DNA of 64,000 nt from RUG12461 sp045657665 (GCA_045657665.1 JAZOTN010000020.1:124001-188000); one strand, 5' to 3'. Positions 26,294 to 35,893 are shown, numbered from the stretch's first letter. The notes: generated from the letters alone by a model not told the origin. Made by a program: numbers and translations.

Positions 26294-26971
26294 TTATCTC
26301 ACATACTTCCTCAAAACGATCTCCGGGTCATGACAGCACCGTCCGATAAAGCCTCCGATCCCACCTCCGGAAACGAACGCATACACCTCTGTCTCTTTAG
26401 CATATTTTTCCCTTGCCTTCCTAAGCACCGTCGAAAGAAAGGGATCCATCCTGACATCCGGATCGATGCCGACTGGTGCGGATAAGAGCAGCTCCGTCTC
26501 GGAAAGTTCCTCCAGAAAACCGCCATCGATCTGCACTTCGGCTTCCCGGTCAAGTTCCGCTTCATCAAGATCGCCCAGATGGAATCTCACAACGGGAGAA
26601 TCCGGACCGATCTCTTCAAAGCCCTGATCCAGAAAGAACTTTTCCAGTTTGGCGTCTCCGTCCGTTGTGGAAAGAAACTCCGCGCAAAGCGGGAGCCCGA
26701 AGCGCTCCAGTTCGGCGGTATAGGTCTCAAAAAGTTCTCTCCCGAGGCCTTGTCCCCGGTATTTCTTTTCCACGAACAGGGACAGGATCCGAAACACGCC
26801 ATCCCCTGCAATCCCCGCTATGGCACCAACAGCCGCCGGCATCCCGCACTCTTCATCATAAAGGCCGAGCGCACCGATCTCCTCTCCTTTGTGGATCGCG
26901 GCTGCCACTTCCGGGATCAGCAGATACCGGAAGCCCTCCAGATTTTCTTTTGTAATTGCACTATACTTCAT
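26294..26971 (-). CDS. GNAT acetyltransferase
   Basis: A 225-aa protein with a well-kept acetyl-CoA motif: LSLFVEKKYRGQGLGRELFE near residue 65-85, followed by the typical FFLDQGFEEIG strand-helix end near 115. It opens with YSAITKENLEGFRYLL, the same kind of start as other GNATs in the block (IT-x-x-N-x-x-x-F-x-x-x-L). The ribosome site GAAAGGA precedes ATG, 16 bases after the stop of the 2494-aa gene. Likely active as an N-acyltransferase. The acceptor is unknown, but the strict pairing with giant genes suggests one of them or its product. Confidence 0.82.
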   Translation of the reverse strand: MKYSAITKENLEGFRYLLIPEVAAAIHKGEEIGALGLYDEECGMPAAVGAIAGIAGDGVFRILSLFVEKKYRGQGLGRELFETYTAELERFGLPLCAEFLSTTDGDAKLEKFFLDQGFEEIGPDSPVVRFHLGDLDEAELDREAEVQIDGGFLEELSETELLLSAPVGIDPDVRMDPFLSTVLRKAREKYAKETEVYAFVSGGGIGGFIGRCCHDPEIVLRKYVR

Positions 26972-26987
26972 TTACCTGTTTCCTTTC

Positions 26988-29900
26988 TCAGTCCTCGTCC
27001 TCATCTCCTGCATCCGGATCTTTCAGGATGATCGGCTGCGGCTTTTCGCCGAGCTTCTCCGGAACGGTATCCATAAGATCCAATCCCGGTTTAAAATCAC
27101 CGCTGTTATATGCCTTGGCCTTGAACATGCCGACTGCGCCGGCGATCTTTGTCATATTCGGCGTAAGTCCGAAGAAGCTGGGACCTGTTTTTACCACGTC
27201 CTCAAAGATCTTGTTGAAATCCCGCTGCCTCTTTTCCTCGGGTACCTTCTGGTCATAGGCCTTGACATGAACACTGAGCCGCCGGTTTGCGATCTTTCGG
27301 TAGATCGCAAGGAACTTGCTCATCGCCTTGTTTCTCTGCGGAACAAGAGACGTATCCGCCCAGTTCTTATCGCGCAATTTCATGTCCTCTTCCCGGAGGG
27401 CTTTAAATTCTGCAAAAGCCTGATAAAGCGCCTTCCCGTCTTCCTTATCCATAAACCACGGGGCAAGCTGCTGCTCCTGTGTTTTGATGCGGGTCCTCAT
27501 CTCATCGTGGTTATTTGCGCAACACCTGCTCTCCACCAGATCCTGACCCAGCTTGATAAACTGCTTCTCTTCCTCCGGTGTCAGCCCGTCTTTTTCCTTC
27601 TTGCTTGAAAGCGCCTGCCATTGCGGCAGCGTTTCACGGAACTGGGTCGTGTCATTTTCCCGGACACCGCTATCCGCGACACTCTGCGGTTTCATCGGAC
27701 TGTTGGTGCCCATGCGGTCATAGGAGAGCTCCTTTTGAATATCAAAGATCACCTGGTTCCGGTTTGACATAGTTCCCTGGATATCCTTGAATTTCTCAAA
27801 AAGCTCTTTTGCTTTGTCCTTGTTCCCTCCCTTGTCCAGATACGTCCGCAGTTCCTTCGCCAGCTGAATGACGGGAAGAATGGTGTTCTCAAAGAGATTG
27901 ACGAGTTCGTCGAAAGCTTCTCTTTTTCCGAGCAGGGCATCCCCGACCTGGGCCTGAAGTTCGTAGTGATTGCCGAAGCCCTCGAGAAGGCCGTTGGGAT
28001 TCCCGTCCGGAAGCGTAAAGGTATTGATGAGTTTTCCGTTCAATTCCTCCTTTGCTTTTTTCCAGGCCAGATAACGCGGATCTGCAAAGAAAATGGACTG
28101 ATCTGTGGATGCATGCTGTCCTTTCTTTATACGTTCATCATTCTCCTCTGACGCCAGATTATAGGCAGCAAGGATCGGCAGATAAGCCTCATAATCCTTT
28201 TTCCATTCCGCGATATTGATCTCCGGTACCGGGACGGGCTTTGTAACATATTCATCATCCGCCATGGGAAGCTCTTCCTCGTAGGTGGCCTTCCCGCTCA
28301 TGATCAGATTGATCTTATCGTACATGGGCATGTATTTCTTCTCAAAGGCAGTCTTTCCTTCCTGATCCTTCTCCCTGTCCATGAGCGAATTGACAAATTC
28401 CGCTTCGTCCGGCTGCGAAGTGGCCTGAAGCAGTCCTTTATAATAGGTCTCCGGCTTCTGGGCTTGCTTGGCTCCGGACTGTGCAAGCATCATGAAGTCC
28501 ACCTGTCCCATCGTTTTCTCGTTACCGATATGATCCAGTGCGCGGATGTCTGCGCGAAGACCGGTTTCCTGAGCGTTCAGATCATCCAGGGCATTGGAAA
28601 GGCGGACCTGTGACTGCACATAACTGTATATGGCGATCGGGATCTGGAAGCCGTGTTTCTGCAATTCCATCAGCGCAAGGTTCAGCTTGTCTCCGGCCTG
28701 CTCTTCCGTGCCGAGCTTAAAGATATCATAGAGCTTCTGCCGGAGCTCATTCTTCTGGATCGTGAACTCTCTCATCTTCTCAAAAGCCATCTGCGGATCC
28801 TTCTGATCCTCTCCGGAAAGCTGCTTTTGCTGCTCCTCCGGAAGGAGCAACAGGAACCGGTCAAGGAACGTTCTGGCGTCACCGTACATCGCGGCCGCGG
28901 AAAGAGCACAGATCCCGCTCACCTGATCTTTTGTCAGTTTGGTGGCATTTCCGTAATCCAGGATCGTGGCCTTATTATCATCGATCATAATATTTCCGGC
29001 ATGCATATCACCATGATAGAATCCGTCTCCGAAAATACTCTCCCGGATCCACATCTCCGTTACCTTTTCAAGATGCTGTTTTCTCTTTGTCAGAGAGTTC
29101 AGTTCCTTAACAAGCTTCGTTCTGGCCTCCGGGAACTTTCCGATATTGTCGGAGGTAAGAACGAGACTGACTCCCCTGGTGCTGGTCCCGGTATACTTGT
29201 CTACCGTATAATGATAGAAGGGTTTTCTCTGCAGCTCACGGTTCTTTTCCAGAGAGCCCGTGTAGCGGTCAATGGTTACTCCGTCCGCCTTGTCGAGGAC
29301 GAGATAATCTTTCTTCGGAGCGATCTCTTTCATCACATGAACGCTTGTGCACTCACCCGGAACGTCAGCCAGTTTCTTTTCATAGACCGCGCCGCTCTCA
29401 CAGTTTTTCGCCTCGTTTGTCAGATCCAGTTCTTCCCGGATCTTGGTCAGCTGACCCTCATAGGTGGCAAGCATACCTTCGCTGGTATCCTCCGCGCATT
29501 GCTTCATCACATCTTCTTCGCGATCGATCCTCTTCTTAGCATCGGGGCGCAATATCTTTATGACCACCTGCTTTCCTTCCGGGTATTTCTTGCCGTAAAC
29601 ACGGCAGAGGAAAGTCTCTCCGACCGATGCGGCGCCAAGCGACTGGAGCTTTTTGATCTCGGTGATCTCCTGGTTGCTTTCGTCGATCATCTGCTGGAAC
29701 TTCTCATTTACGTAGCTGTCCGGAATCGACGTGAGCTTTGATTTCACATCCTCGACCGCCTCACTGAGCTCTGCCATCAGATACTTACTCGGCACGCCCT
29801 GCATCAGCTTCTGCAAAAGAGGTCCCGCCCCGCGAAGAAGCCCGCCGAGATACATCCCGGTCTGCCGGAACTTATTGGTCTTTGCATGCGCGCGGTCACG

Positions 29901-32900
29901 GATCTTCGGCTTCAGGCTCCTGACCATGGTCGTCATCATGGACTTTTTATCCTCAATGGATGCTTTGTCAAAATAGTTCTGAAGCACATTCCGGACAAAA
30001 GCACCCTCTCCCGGAACATCCTTGCTCTTCTCATCCGGGAACCAGTTCTTGTGATAAAGGCTCTCGAGTGTCGGTGCTTCCTGCTCCACCGAATTTTTGA
30101 AACCGGAAAGCGTAAAAAGCTCCTTTGCCTGTTTCATGAAAAGAGCATCCGGACCGACGTAGGACATTTGCTCCTTATGGCGTCGCATAATGGCTTCTAC
30201 ATCCGCATTGTCCTTCTTTAAGGATTCCTCGGTTTCCCTGCGGATCCTCTCCATCTCCTCGTTGTCGTGCTTCTTATCCTCCTTATCATATTGGTGCAGA
30301 TAATAAGCCTCCTTTTTATCCGTCTGACCGTTGCCCTGATCTGACAGTTCGGATGCGAAGGCCTCCACAGGGGTATTCAGATTCTCAAACATGTACTTCG
30401 TTACTTCCTTGACCTGGGCAGTAACATCGGAATAAGCTTTGTCCATGGAACTGCGGATCATATCGTTCGCCTGGCCAAGCAGCCCCATCAGCTCGCCATC
30501 TTTCTCCCTTAGGATCTTCCGGATATTATTGAGCTTCATGCCCTTCTCGCCGGCCTTCTTTGCCAGGAACTTCACAACAGGAGAAAGTGCAGAGCCGATC
30601 TCTTTCGCAAGAATCCCCTCCGGTCCTTCCATTTTGCGGCTCATATTGCCGAAGACATCGAGCGGGATCTCGGCGCCGTTTTTCAGCTTCTCGAGTTCTT
30701 TCTCCTGCCGCGCAATGGTCTCCCTCAGTGCCTCAGCATTGCTGATCTTATTCTTCTTAGCCTGCTCAAGCTCAAGGATCTGCCCCGCAACCTCTTCCAG
30801 GGAAGCATCATAGCCATCCAGCTCTGTCTGAAGACGTTTGATCTCGTTTGGATTCTTGTTCTCCTTTGCCTCCTCTTTCTCAAGAAGCCCCTCGATCTCC
30901 TTCCGGTTCCTCGTAAGCTCATCCATAAGCCGGAACTGCCCGTGGAGCTCGACGTCCGCGGGATCTCCACCGATACCGTCGCGTTCTTTTTCTTCCAGTT
31001 CTTCCAGCTTCCGGTAGTTCTCTTTCAGAACCGCCTCTCTGTCCTCTATCTCTTTTTCGCCCGGTTCCAGATAGGAAAGATCCTTCAGCTCTTTCTTATA
31101 AGCATCCTTGTTCTCTTCATAATCCTCGAGACTCTTTTTGACGGACTCCACTTCTTTTTCGTGCACCCTGACCTGGCTTTCCAGATACTTGACGAAGTCC
31201 TCATCCGAATCCTTCCTTGCGTTATCAAGTCTCTCCCTGTACTCCTTTAAGATGTTTTCTTCTTCCTTAAGGATACCGGAAAGGTTCTCCCCGGTCGCAA
31301 GCGTCTCCTTCAGCTTGCGGTAGCGTTTGCGGTTTTCGATCTCCTCACTCGGGTTCTTCAGGGAAACGATTGCCATGTCCGTCAGGATCTCCGCATGGTT
31401 CTGAAGGAGATTGAAAAGACTCTCCGCGCCTTCAAAGCCCTCTTTCTGCTCTCCCGCGAGATCTCCCATGAGATCAAGCGCATCCTTCTCTTTTTCACCC
31501 CACTCCGGCTGGATCGGATCCTTCTCCCTCTTGATACCTGCTGCTCTCTGGATTTCGATCGTATCCATGATCTCCTTGGTGCTTAAGTTTTCCTTGAGCT
31601 TCCGGAGTGCAAGATCCTTTAATACCGGCGTCGTAAGGTCATAGTAAAGATACTCCGGCACGTTCGGTTCGAAATCGGAAAGCGTTGCGATACAGCGGTC
31701 TCTGAGGCTCTGGAGTTCTTCGCGGCTCGAAAACAGCGGGCTCTCATTCACCGCATCGATCTTGTCGTAGATCAGACGCTTTCCTTCATCAAATTCATCC
31801 GCTTTTCCTTTGATGCCGTACGCCAGACGATAAGTCTGATAGACCGGGTTTATCTTTGTATCAACGGAGGCCACCTTCTGTTTGTCTCCATGCTTTAAGT
31901 CTCCGATCTCCAGCCTGTTTCGGATCAGCTGATCCGCCGTGTTAAAGAACGCTTCCGCAGCAGCCTTTTCCGCCTGGTGCTCTTCGTCGGCGGGTTTATT
32001 CAAATCCTCGCGGATAGCTTTCCTGTCCGCTTTCATGAGCGTCAGCTCGCGGATATCCATAGCGCCGAGGAACTCCGGATTCACCTTGTCCGCCATGCCG
32101 GTCAGGATGTTCATGCGGTTTTCGATATGGTCTCTTGCAAAATCGGAAAGAGCCCTGAGCTCCTTCTGATATTCCTCATCATAGCCTTCCGGAACGGGTG
32201 CCTCCGGATGATCCTTCCGGATCCTTTCGATCTTATCGACAGCCTCTTCGGCTGCAGCGATCATCTGTGACTCGTGAAGCTTCTGTTTGAAATCCTTCAT
32301 GAAGGCCGCCGGGTTTCCGGTATTAAGGCGGAAGCTCTCAAGATTGACCTCTTTTAATGCACGATCCGCCAGTTCTTTATGCAGCGCCATCTGCTCCCCG
32401 GGTTCGCCGGAGATGCGCTCCAGAACGGCATCGGTCTCCTCTTTGGTCTTTCCGCGCAGATAGTAAAGAAGCGTATTGGAAAGCTCCGGATAGTTCTCTC
32501 CCCTCTTTTCGAAAAAGCTGTAGATATAGGCCGTTGTTTCTATGTCCTGCGCCTCGAGATCCGCTTTGGCGGACTTCATGAACTCCCAGAAGACCTGGTT
32601 TTTCTGGTACTGTTTCTTTGCCTGCTCCGCCTTTTCCGGCGAAAGATCCTGCCCGGGCCGGAGCTGCCCGTTCATACCGCGTATCAGCGCCTCTGCATGA
32701 TCGTTATGCCCTTTCATATCCGCAAGAATCCTCTGCTCCTCAAGCTTCGGATCGATGACGAGAATGAGATCATGAACATTGATCCATTCATTGAGCGACA
32801 TATGGTCCATGGCGGGATCTTTGGAGGTCAGTTCCCGGAACGCATTTGCCTGACGACGCCTTAAGTCTCTGAAAAGAGAGAGCCGTGCACGGACCGGGAT

Positions 32901-34472
32901 CACAAGCTCATCCGGTACATTGTTCTGCTCATCCTGCATGACTTCCGCAAGAATACGCTCCATTTCCTTTCCCTGTTCAAACATCTGATCATGAACCGCA
33001 TGATTTTCAAGAAGCGGTTCGATCCCGTTGAAATGAAAGGCACTGAGGTCGAGCTCCATAAATGCCTTCTGCTTTTCGGTAAACAGCTCCATGGTTGCGG
33101 GAGCCGGTTTCTTTTCTGGTGCCGCCCCCGACTTCTTCTGGCTGACAATATCCCTCGCCCTTGCCTGCCAGCCTTCTCTTGTTTCGCGCTCTTCCCGGAG
33201 CAGCTTCCTTCTTGAGATGTCTTCCGATCTCCTGACACCCTGCTGCGCGGTTTGCGTCCTCAGTTCATCGCGGTAGGTCAGATCGTTCTCATCACGGAAT
33301 CTCCTGCGGTTGAACTGGCAGTTCTTCACGCGCTCATATTTTGCCAGGAAATTCTCGACGGAACGTATCCTGGTCCTGTCGGTCGCCCGTCCCGGAGGCA
33401 TGATCTCTTTTGCCGTTCTAAGGCCTTCGAGCATTGCCGTCGAATCCGCAAGCTCCCTGGAAGAGAGCAGCACATAATAAGGATCCTTAATGAGGTCAAG
33501 CCTCGCATCCATCCATTCCTTGATGCTCTTTAAAAGATCGATCTGTTTCGTAACCTCTGCAATACGCTCCGGAGGGATCTCCACCTTGCCGTTTACCACC
33601 TGCTCGAGCATCTTTTCCATCTTGTCCGCTTCATCAGTAAGGGCATAGTTTGCCGCAAGATTCGCGGTGAAATCCCTGTCCGTATTCAGATGAAACTGAT
33701 CAAGATTGATCGCAAGAAAAGTATTGATCCTTTCCTCCGTCAGCTCCGGTTCGACCACCGGCAGCGCATCCGGCCCGTGCAGTTCCCTCTGCTCCTGCTC
33801 GCGCTGCTGGGAGAATGCCTTGGCGGCATTCCGGAATCCGATCTTCGTATTAGCCTTCCTTTTGCGTTTGATCTGCTGATTTAAACTAAGGCCGCTCCAT
33901 CTCGCGTTGAAGTTGTGGTTGCCGACATCCATTTTGGATTGACGTCGTGCCAGATAGGAGTACTGTTTAATCCTGAAAAAGTCCTCGTTGGCATCGGAGA
34001 TCTTCTGATCCAGACTTCGGTTGCGTGCTCTCGTGATCACGATCGGAGCCTTATAGATAACCTTCTTTACCGGATTGTTATCTTCTTTTTTGACGCGGAT
34101 TTTCTTATATTTTTTCTTCTCGGGAAGAGAATTGTTCTTGTAGAAATCGCTGTCCTCGACTTCGATCTCGACATAATCCTCCGGATTTTCCAGTTGCTCT
34201 TCGCCGGATTTCTTTTTCCGGTCCAGATTGAGCATATTTTCCGCGTAGTGATCATATTTCGCACCCTTGTCCGGAGCTTTTTTTCCCTTTTTTACTTTTT
34301 TCTTCTTTTCCTCTTCTTCCAGGATCTTGTTCTTCTCGATCAGAGGGTTCAGGAAGCTCATATCCTGATCCTGAGATTCTTCATGGATGCTGTTCTGCAT
34401 GAACGATCCATTATGAACGCTATTCTGTTCTTTGATGATCAGCAGGTCGCCGTTTTCCGGATATTGTGACAT
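26988..34472 (-). CDS. Giant protein (2494 aa) with embedded UbiB/ABC1-type atypical kinase domain
   Basis: Start at ATG 34472 with AAAGGAG seven bases upstream; the frame is open further upstream to 34667 but over palindromic leader DNA. The N-terminal half is helical, with three similar units of roughly 225 residues that begin INLDQFHLNT (near 257), LDLSAFHFNG (near 479) and VNLESFRLNT (near 714). Coiled, charged segments follow to about 1500. Residues about 1560-1870 match the UbiB/ADCK/AarF kinase fold: a KxGQ-like LLQKLMQG, an Ala-rich loop SLGAASVGETF, the lysine in VVIKILRP, the catalytic HGDMHAGNIMID and the metal site LDYGNA. UbiB-type proteins are atypical ATPases/kinases linked to lipid or quinone biology. 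None is normally part of a 2.5-kaa protein. The tail is acidic (DAGDEDED). Confidence 0.88.
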   Translation of the reverse strand: MSQYPENGDLLIIKEQNSVHNGSFMQNSIHEESQDQDMSFLNPLIEKNKILEEEEKKKKVKKGKKAPDKGAKYDHYAENMLNLDRKKKSGEEQLENPEDYVEIEVEDSDFYKNNSLPEKKKYKKIRVKKEDNNPVKKVIYKAPIVITRARNRSLDQKISDANEDFFRIKQYSYLARRQSKMDVGNHNFNARWSGLSLNQQIKRKRKANTKIGFRNAAKAFSQQREQEQRELHGPDALPVVEPELTEERINTFLAINLDQFHLNTDRDFTANLAANYALTDEADKMEKMLEQVVNGKVEIPPERIAEVTKQIDLLKSIKEWMDARLDLIKDPYYVLLSSRELADSTAMLEGLRTAKEIMPPGRATDRTRIRSVENFLAKYERVKNCQFNRRRFRDENDLTYRDELRTQTAQQGVRRSEDISRRKLLREERETREGWQARARDIVSQKKSGAAPEKKPAPATMELFTEKQKAFMELDLSAFHFNGIEPLLENHAVHDQMFEQGKEMERILAEVMQDEQNNVPDELVIPVRARLSLFRDLRRRQANAFRELTSKDPAMDHMSLNEWINVHDLILVIDPKLEEQRILADMKGHNDHAEALIRGMNGQLRPGQDLSPEKAEQAKKQYQKNQVFWEFMKSAKADLEAQDIETTAYIYSFFEKRGENYPELSNTLLYYLRGKTKEETDAVLERISGEPGEQMALHKELADRALKEVNLESFRLNTGNPAAFMKDFKQKLHESQMIAAAEEAVDKIERIRKDHPEAPVPEGYDEEYQKELRALSDFARDHIENRMNILTGMADKVNPEFLGAMDIRELTLMKADRKAIREDLNKPADEEHQAEKAAAEAFFNTADQLIRNRLEIGDLKHGDKQKVASVDTKINPVYQTYRLAYGIKGKADEFDEGKRLIYDKIDAVNESPLFSSREELQSLRDRCIATLSDFEPNVPEYLYYDLTTPVLKDLALRKLKENLSTKEIMDTIEIQRAAGIKREKDPIQPEWGEKEKDALDLMGDLAGEQKEGFEGAESLFNLLQNHAEILTDMAIVSLKNPSEEIENRKRYRKLKETLATGENLSGILKEEENILKEYRERLDNARKDSDEDFVKYLESQVRVHEKEVESVKKSLEDYEENKDAYKKELKDLSYLEPGEKEIEDREAVLKENYRKLEELEEKERDGIGGDPADVELHGQFRLMDELTRNRKEIEGLLEKEEAKENKNPNEIKRLQTELDGYDASLEEVAGQILELEQAKKNKISNAEALRETIARQEKELEKLKNGAEIPLDVFGNMSRKMEGPEGILAKEIGSALSPVVKFLAKKAGEKGMKLNNIRKILREKDGELMGLLGQANDMIRSSMDKAYSDVTAQVKEVTKYMFENLNTPVEAFASELSDQGNGQTDKKEAYYLHQYDKEDKKHDNEEMERIRRETEESLKKDNADVEAIMRRHKEQMSYVGPDALFMKQAKELFTLSGFKNSVEQEAPTLESLYHKNWFPDEKSKDVPGEGAFVRNVLQNYFDKASIEDKKSMMTTMVRSLKPKIRDRAHAKTNKFRQTGMYLGGLLRGAGPLLQKLMQGVPSKYLMAELSEAVEDVKSKLTSIPDSYVNEKFQQMIDESNQEITEIKKLQSLGAASVGETFLCRVYGKKYPEGKQVVIKILRPDAKKRIDREEDVMKQCAEDTSEGMLATYEGQLTKIREELDLTNEAKNCESGAVYEKKLADVPGECTSVHVMKEIAPKKDYLVLDKADGVTIDRYTGSLEKNRELQRKPFYHYTVDKYTGTSTRGVSLVLTSDNIGKFPEARTKLVKELNSLTKRKQHLEKVTEMWIRESIFGDGFYHGDMHAGNIMIDDNKATILDYGNATKLTKDQVSGICALSAAAMYGDARTFLDRFLLLLPEEQQKQLSGEDQKDPQMAFEKMREFTIQKNELRQKLYDIFKLGTEEQAGDKLNLALMELQKHGFQIPIAIYSYVQSQVRLSNALDDLNAQETGLRADIRALDHIGNEKTMGQVDFMMLAQSGAKQAQKPETYYKGLLQATSQPDEAEFVNSLMDREKDQEGKTAFEKKYMPMYDKINLIMSGKATYEEELPMADDEYVTKPVPVPEINIAEWKKDYEAYLPILAAYNLASEENDERIKKGQHASTDQSIFFADPRYLAWKKAKEELNGKLINTFTLPDGNPNGLLEGFGNHYELQAQVGDALLGKREAFDELVNLFENTILPVIQLAKELRTYLDKGGNKDKAKELFEKFKDIQGTMSNRNQVIFDIQKELSYDRMGTNSPMKPQSVADSGVRENDTTQFRETLPQWQALSSKKEKDGLTPEEEKQFIKLGQDLVESRCCANNHDEMRTRIKTQEQQLAPWFMDKEDGKALYQAFAEFKALREEDMKLRDKNWADTSLVPQRNKAMSKFLAIYRKIANRRLSVHVKAYDQKVPEEKRQRDFNKIFEDVVKTGPSFFGLTPNMTKIAGAVGMFKAKAYNSGDFKPGLDLMDTVPEKLGEKPQPIILKDPDAGDEDED

Positions 34473-34496
34473 GGCAGTTCTCCTTTTCCTATAGTC

Positions 34497-34529
34497 GTTT
34501 CGATCCACAGCATACTGCTGTCTCGAAAC
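34497..34529. promoter_or_regulatory. Hairpin in the leader of the 2494-aa gene
   Basis: GTTTCGA pairs with TCGAAAC, and inside ACAGCA-tac-TGCTGT pairs again, giving one stacked hairpin of 13 base pairs with small bulges. It ends 24 bases before the start codon. Next to it lies the leader motif CGACTATAGG, also seen before the 43776-44666 gene. Confidence 0.55.
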
Positions 34530-34548
34530 TCCGATGTTTCCTATAATT

Positions 34549-34629
34549 CCGATCAGAATAGCTGTGGAAGCAATAACTGATTCTGTTTCCAAATGAATCC
34601 GGTATTGCTTCCACCGCTTTCTGATCTGG
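34549..34629. promoter_or_regulatory. Long intercistronic hairpin between a GNAT gene and the 2494-aa gene
   Basis: The arms starting GATCAGAATAGC (34551) and ending GCTTTCTGATC (34626) pair over about 32 positions, including a perfect GTGGAAGCAATA/TATTGCTTCCAC stem. It begins right after the GNAT stop codon (34630-34632). There is no T-run, so an mRNA-processing or stability role is as likely as termination. Confidence 0.6.
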
Positions 34630-35451
34630 TTATTCCAAAGCTTTAATAGCAAAACGAAGGTGGTCAACCTCAGTGTCCTTCAGGTTCGCACCGAGGGATT
34701 CTGCGAGGCGGTCAATGTTTTCGTTCACGGAAACGAACTGGATCATGTAGTCGTCGAAGTCTTTGTTGTCGCCGATGACCGTGAGCGCCTTCCCGATGAC
34801 GGCCGTGGCCTTGGGGCCGCCCTTGCTGGCAAGAAGCGTGACAAAGAGTGTTTTGTCATCCCCAATGTTCTCGATGAGGAGGCAGGAATTCACGCGATGC
34901 TTCGGATCCAGCGTCACAAGACTCAGCTTGAAATCAGCCCGGAGAAGCTCTGCCTCCGGCCCGTACTCGCCCTCCAGAAAATCAAACAGTGCCTCCCTCT
35001 CTTCCTGATTGAGGCTGTCGAGCGTGCGGACATCTTCCTTCTTCGCCATCTTCTTCAGGGTCCTGGCTTCCTGGCTGTCCTTGAGATCCGAGAGCGAAAT
35101 GGAATAAACGGAATCCCCGTCGGTGATGAGATAACCGTTCGTCGCAAAGAACTCGTCCATTCCTTCGATATCTGAAGGATATGATACGCAAAACGAATCT
35201 GCTTCCCCTTTGAGGAGTTCTTCCATCTGCTCTAAGAATGCGGTTCCCGCACCGATCCGGCGGTATTCCTTATCCACATACAGCCAGTCTATCGCCGCCT
35301 GTGTGTCCTCACCGGAGATCAGTGCCGCTGCGCAGGCATAACCGTCATCCGAAACGAGACCGACAGCCTCCTGCTCCGGGGTGATATGTCCCGGCGGAAG
35401 ATAAAAACGAAAATGTTCCAGATTATCCTTCGTGATACGTGTCAGTTCCAT
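34630..35451 (-). CDS. GNAT-type acetyltransferase, two-half form
   Basis: A 273-aa protein. The first half has IDWLYVDKEYRRIGAGTAFL with the RRIGAG acetyl-CoA loop near residue 65; the second half is GNAT-like without a clear loop. It opens with MELTRITKDNLEHFRFYLPP, almost the same as the next GNAT upstream (MELTRINRENIKYFQAFLPE), so the two are recent paralogues. AGGAGG precedes ATG 35451. It lies directly upstream of the giant kinase-domain gene, with a long hairpin between them. Confidence 0.8.
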   Translation of the reverse strand: MELTRITKDNLEHFRFYLPPGHITPEQEAVGLVSDDGYACAAALISGEDTQAAIDWLYVDKEYRRIGAGTAFLEQMEELLKGEADSFCVSYPSDIEGMDEFFATNGYLITDGDSVYSISLSDLKDSQEARTLKKMAKKEDVRTLDSLNQEEREALFDFLEGEYGPEAELLRADFKLSLVTLDPKHRVNSCLLIENIGDDKTLFVTLLASKGGPKATAVIGKALTVIGDNKDFDDYMIQFVSVNENIDRLAESLGANLKDTEVDHLRFAIKALE

Positions 35452-35495
35452 CTCAAACCTCCTGAAATTTCAATGAAAGGTCATAGTAAAGGTCA

Positions 35496-35559
35496 AAGAG
35501 AGTTATCACATCAGTCGCATGGCACACTTGTGCCATTTGACTAATGCGATAACTCTCTT
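35496..35559. promoter_or_regulatory. Near-perfect 64-base hairpin between the Q-rich gene and a GNAT gene
   Basis: AAGAGAGTTATC pairs with GATAACTCTCTT. Inside, CATcAGTC pairs with GACTaATG, and ATGGCAC-actt-GTGCCAT closes the stem. It lies 10 bases after the stop of the 107-aa gene. No U-run follows on the minus strand. Confidence 0.6.
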
Positions 35560-35569
35560 ATGAAAAATC

Positions 35570-35893
35570 TTATGCGCTCTGGCTCTGCTGCTCTGCGTGG
35601 AACTCACGGAACTCAAGTTTCCGGTCCACGAGTGCGGTGCTGTTGCTCAGTTCACGGAACTGATCGGTAACCAGCTCCTGATGATTCGTCAGTGCCTCTC
35701 CCTCATACATGTTCTTCGGGATCTGGATCGGAAGCGCGTTCAACTTCGCGAGGATCTCAGCCGGCATCTGCTGAACCAGCTGCATATCGGGCATCGGCAT
35801 TCCTGCCTGGCGGGCTTTCTTCTGCTCCTGAATCGGTTGCTGCTGCATCTGCAGCTCAGCCTGTTGTTGTCTTTGTCTGGTAATCTCTGCCAT
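35570..35893 (-). CDS. Small glutamine-rich protein of unknown function (107 aa)
   Basis: No family recognised. The N-terminal third is rich in Gln (RQRQQQAELQMQQQPIQEQ), then a Met/Pro segment (MPMPDMQLVQQMPAEIL), then a helical end (VTDQFRELSNSTALVDRKL). There is no signal peptide or membrane segment. AAGGAGG precedes ATG. The compact, low-complexity start and the position between two GNAT genes are compatible with an adaptor, chaperone or secreted small component, but nothing proves this. Confidence 0.75.
   Translation of the reverse strand: MAEITRQRQQQAELQMQQQPIQEQKKARQAGMPMPDMQLVQQMPAEILAKLNALPIQIPKNMYEGEALTNHQELVTDQFRELSNSTALVDRKLEFREFHAEQQSQSA

Noticed and set aside
34473..34667. 65-codon N-terminal extension of the kinase-domain giant, with a hydrophobic stretch
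   Set aside because: The region is made of two hairpins and the end of the upstream GNAT gene. The AAAGGAG site points to ATG 34472, so the apparent membrane segment is not real.
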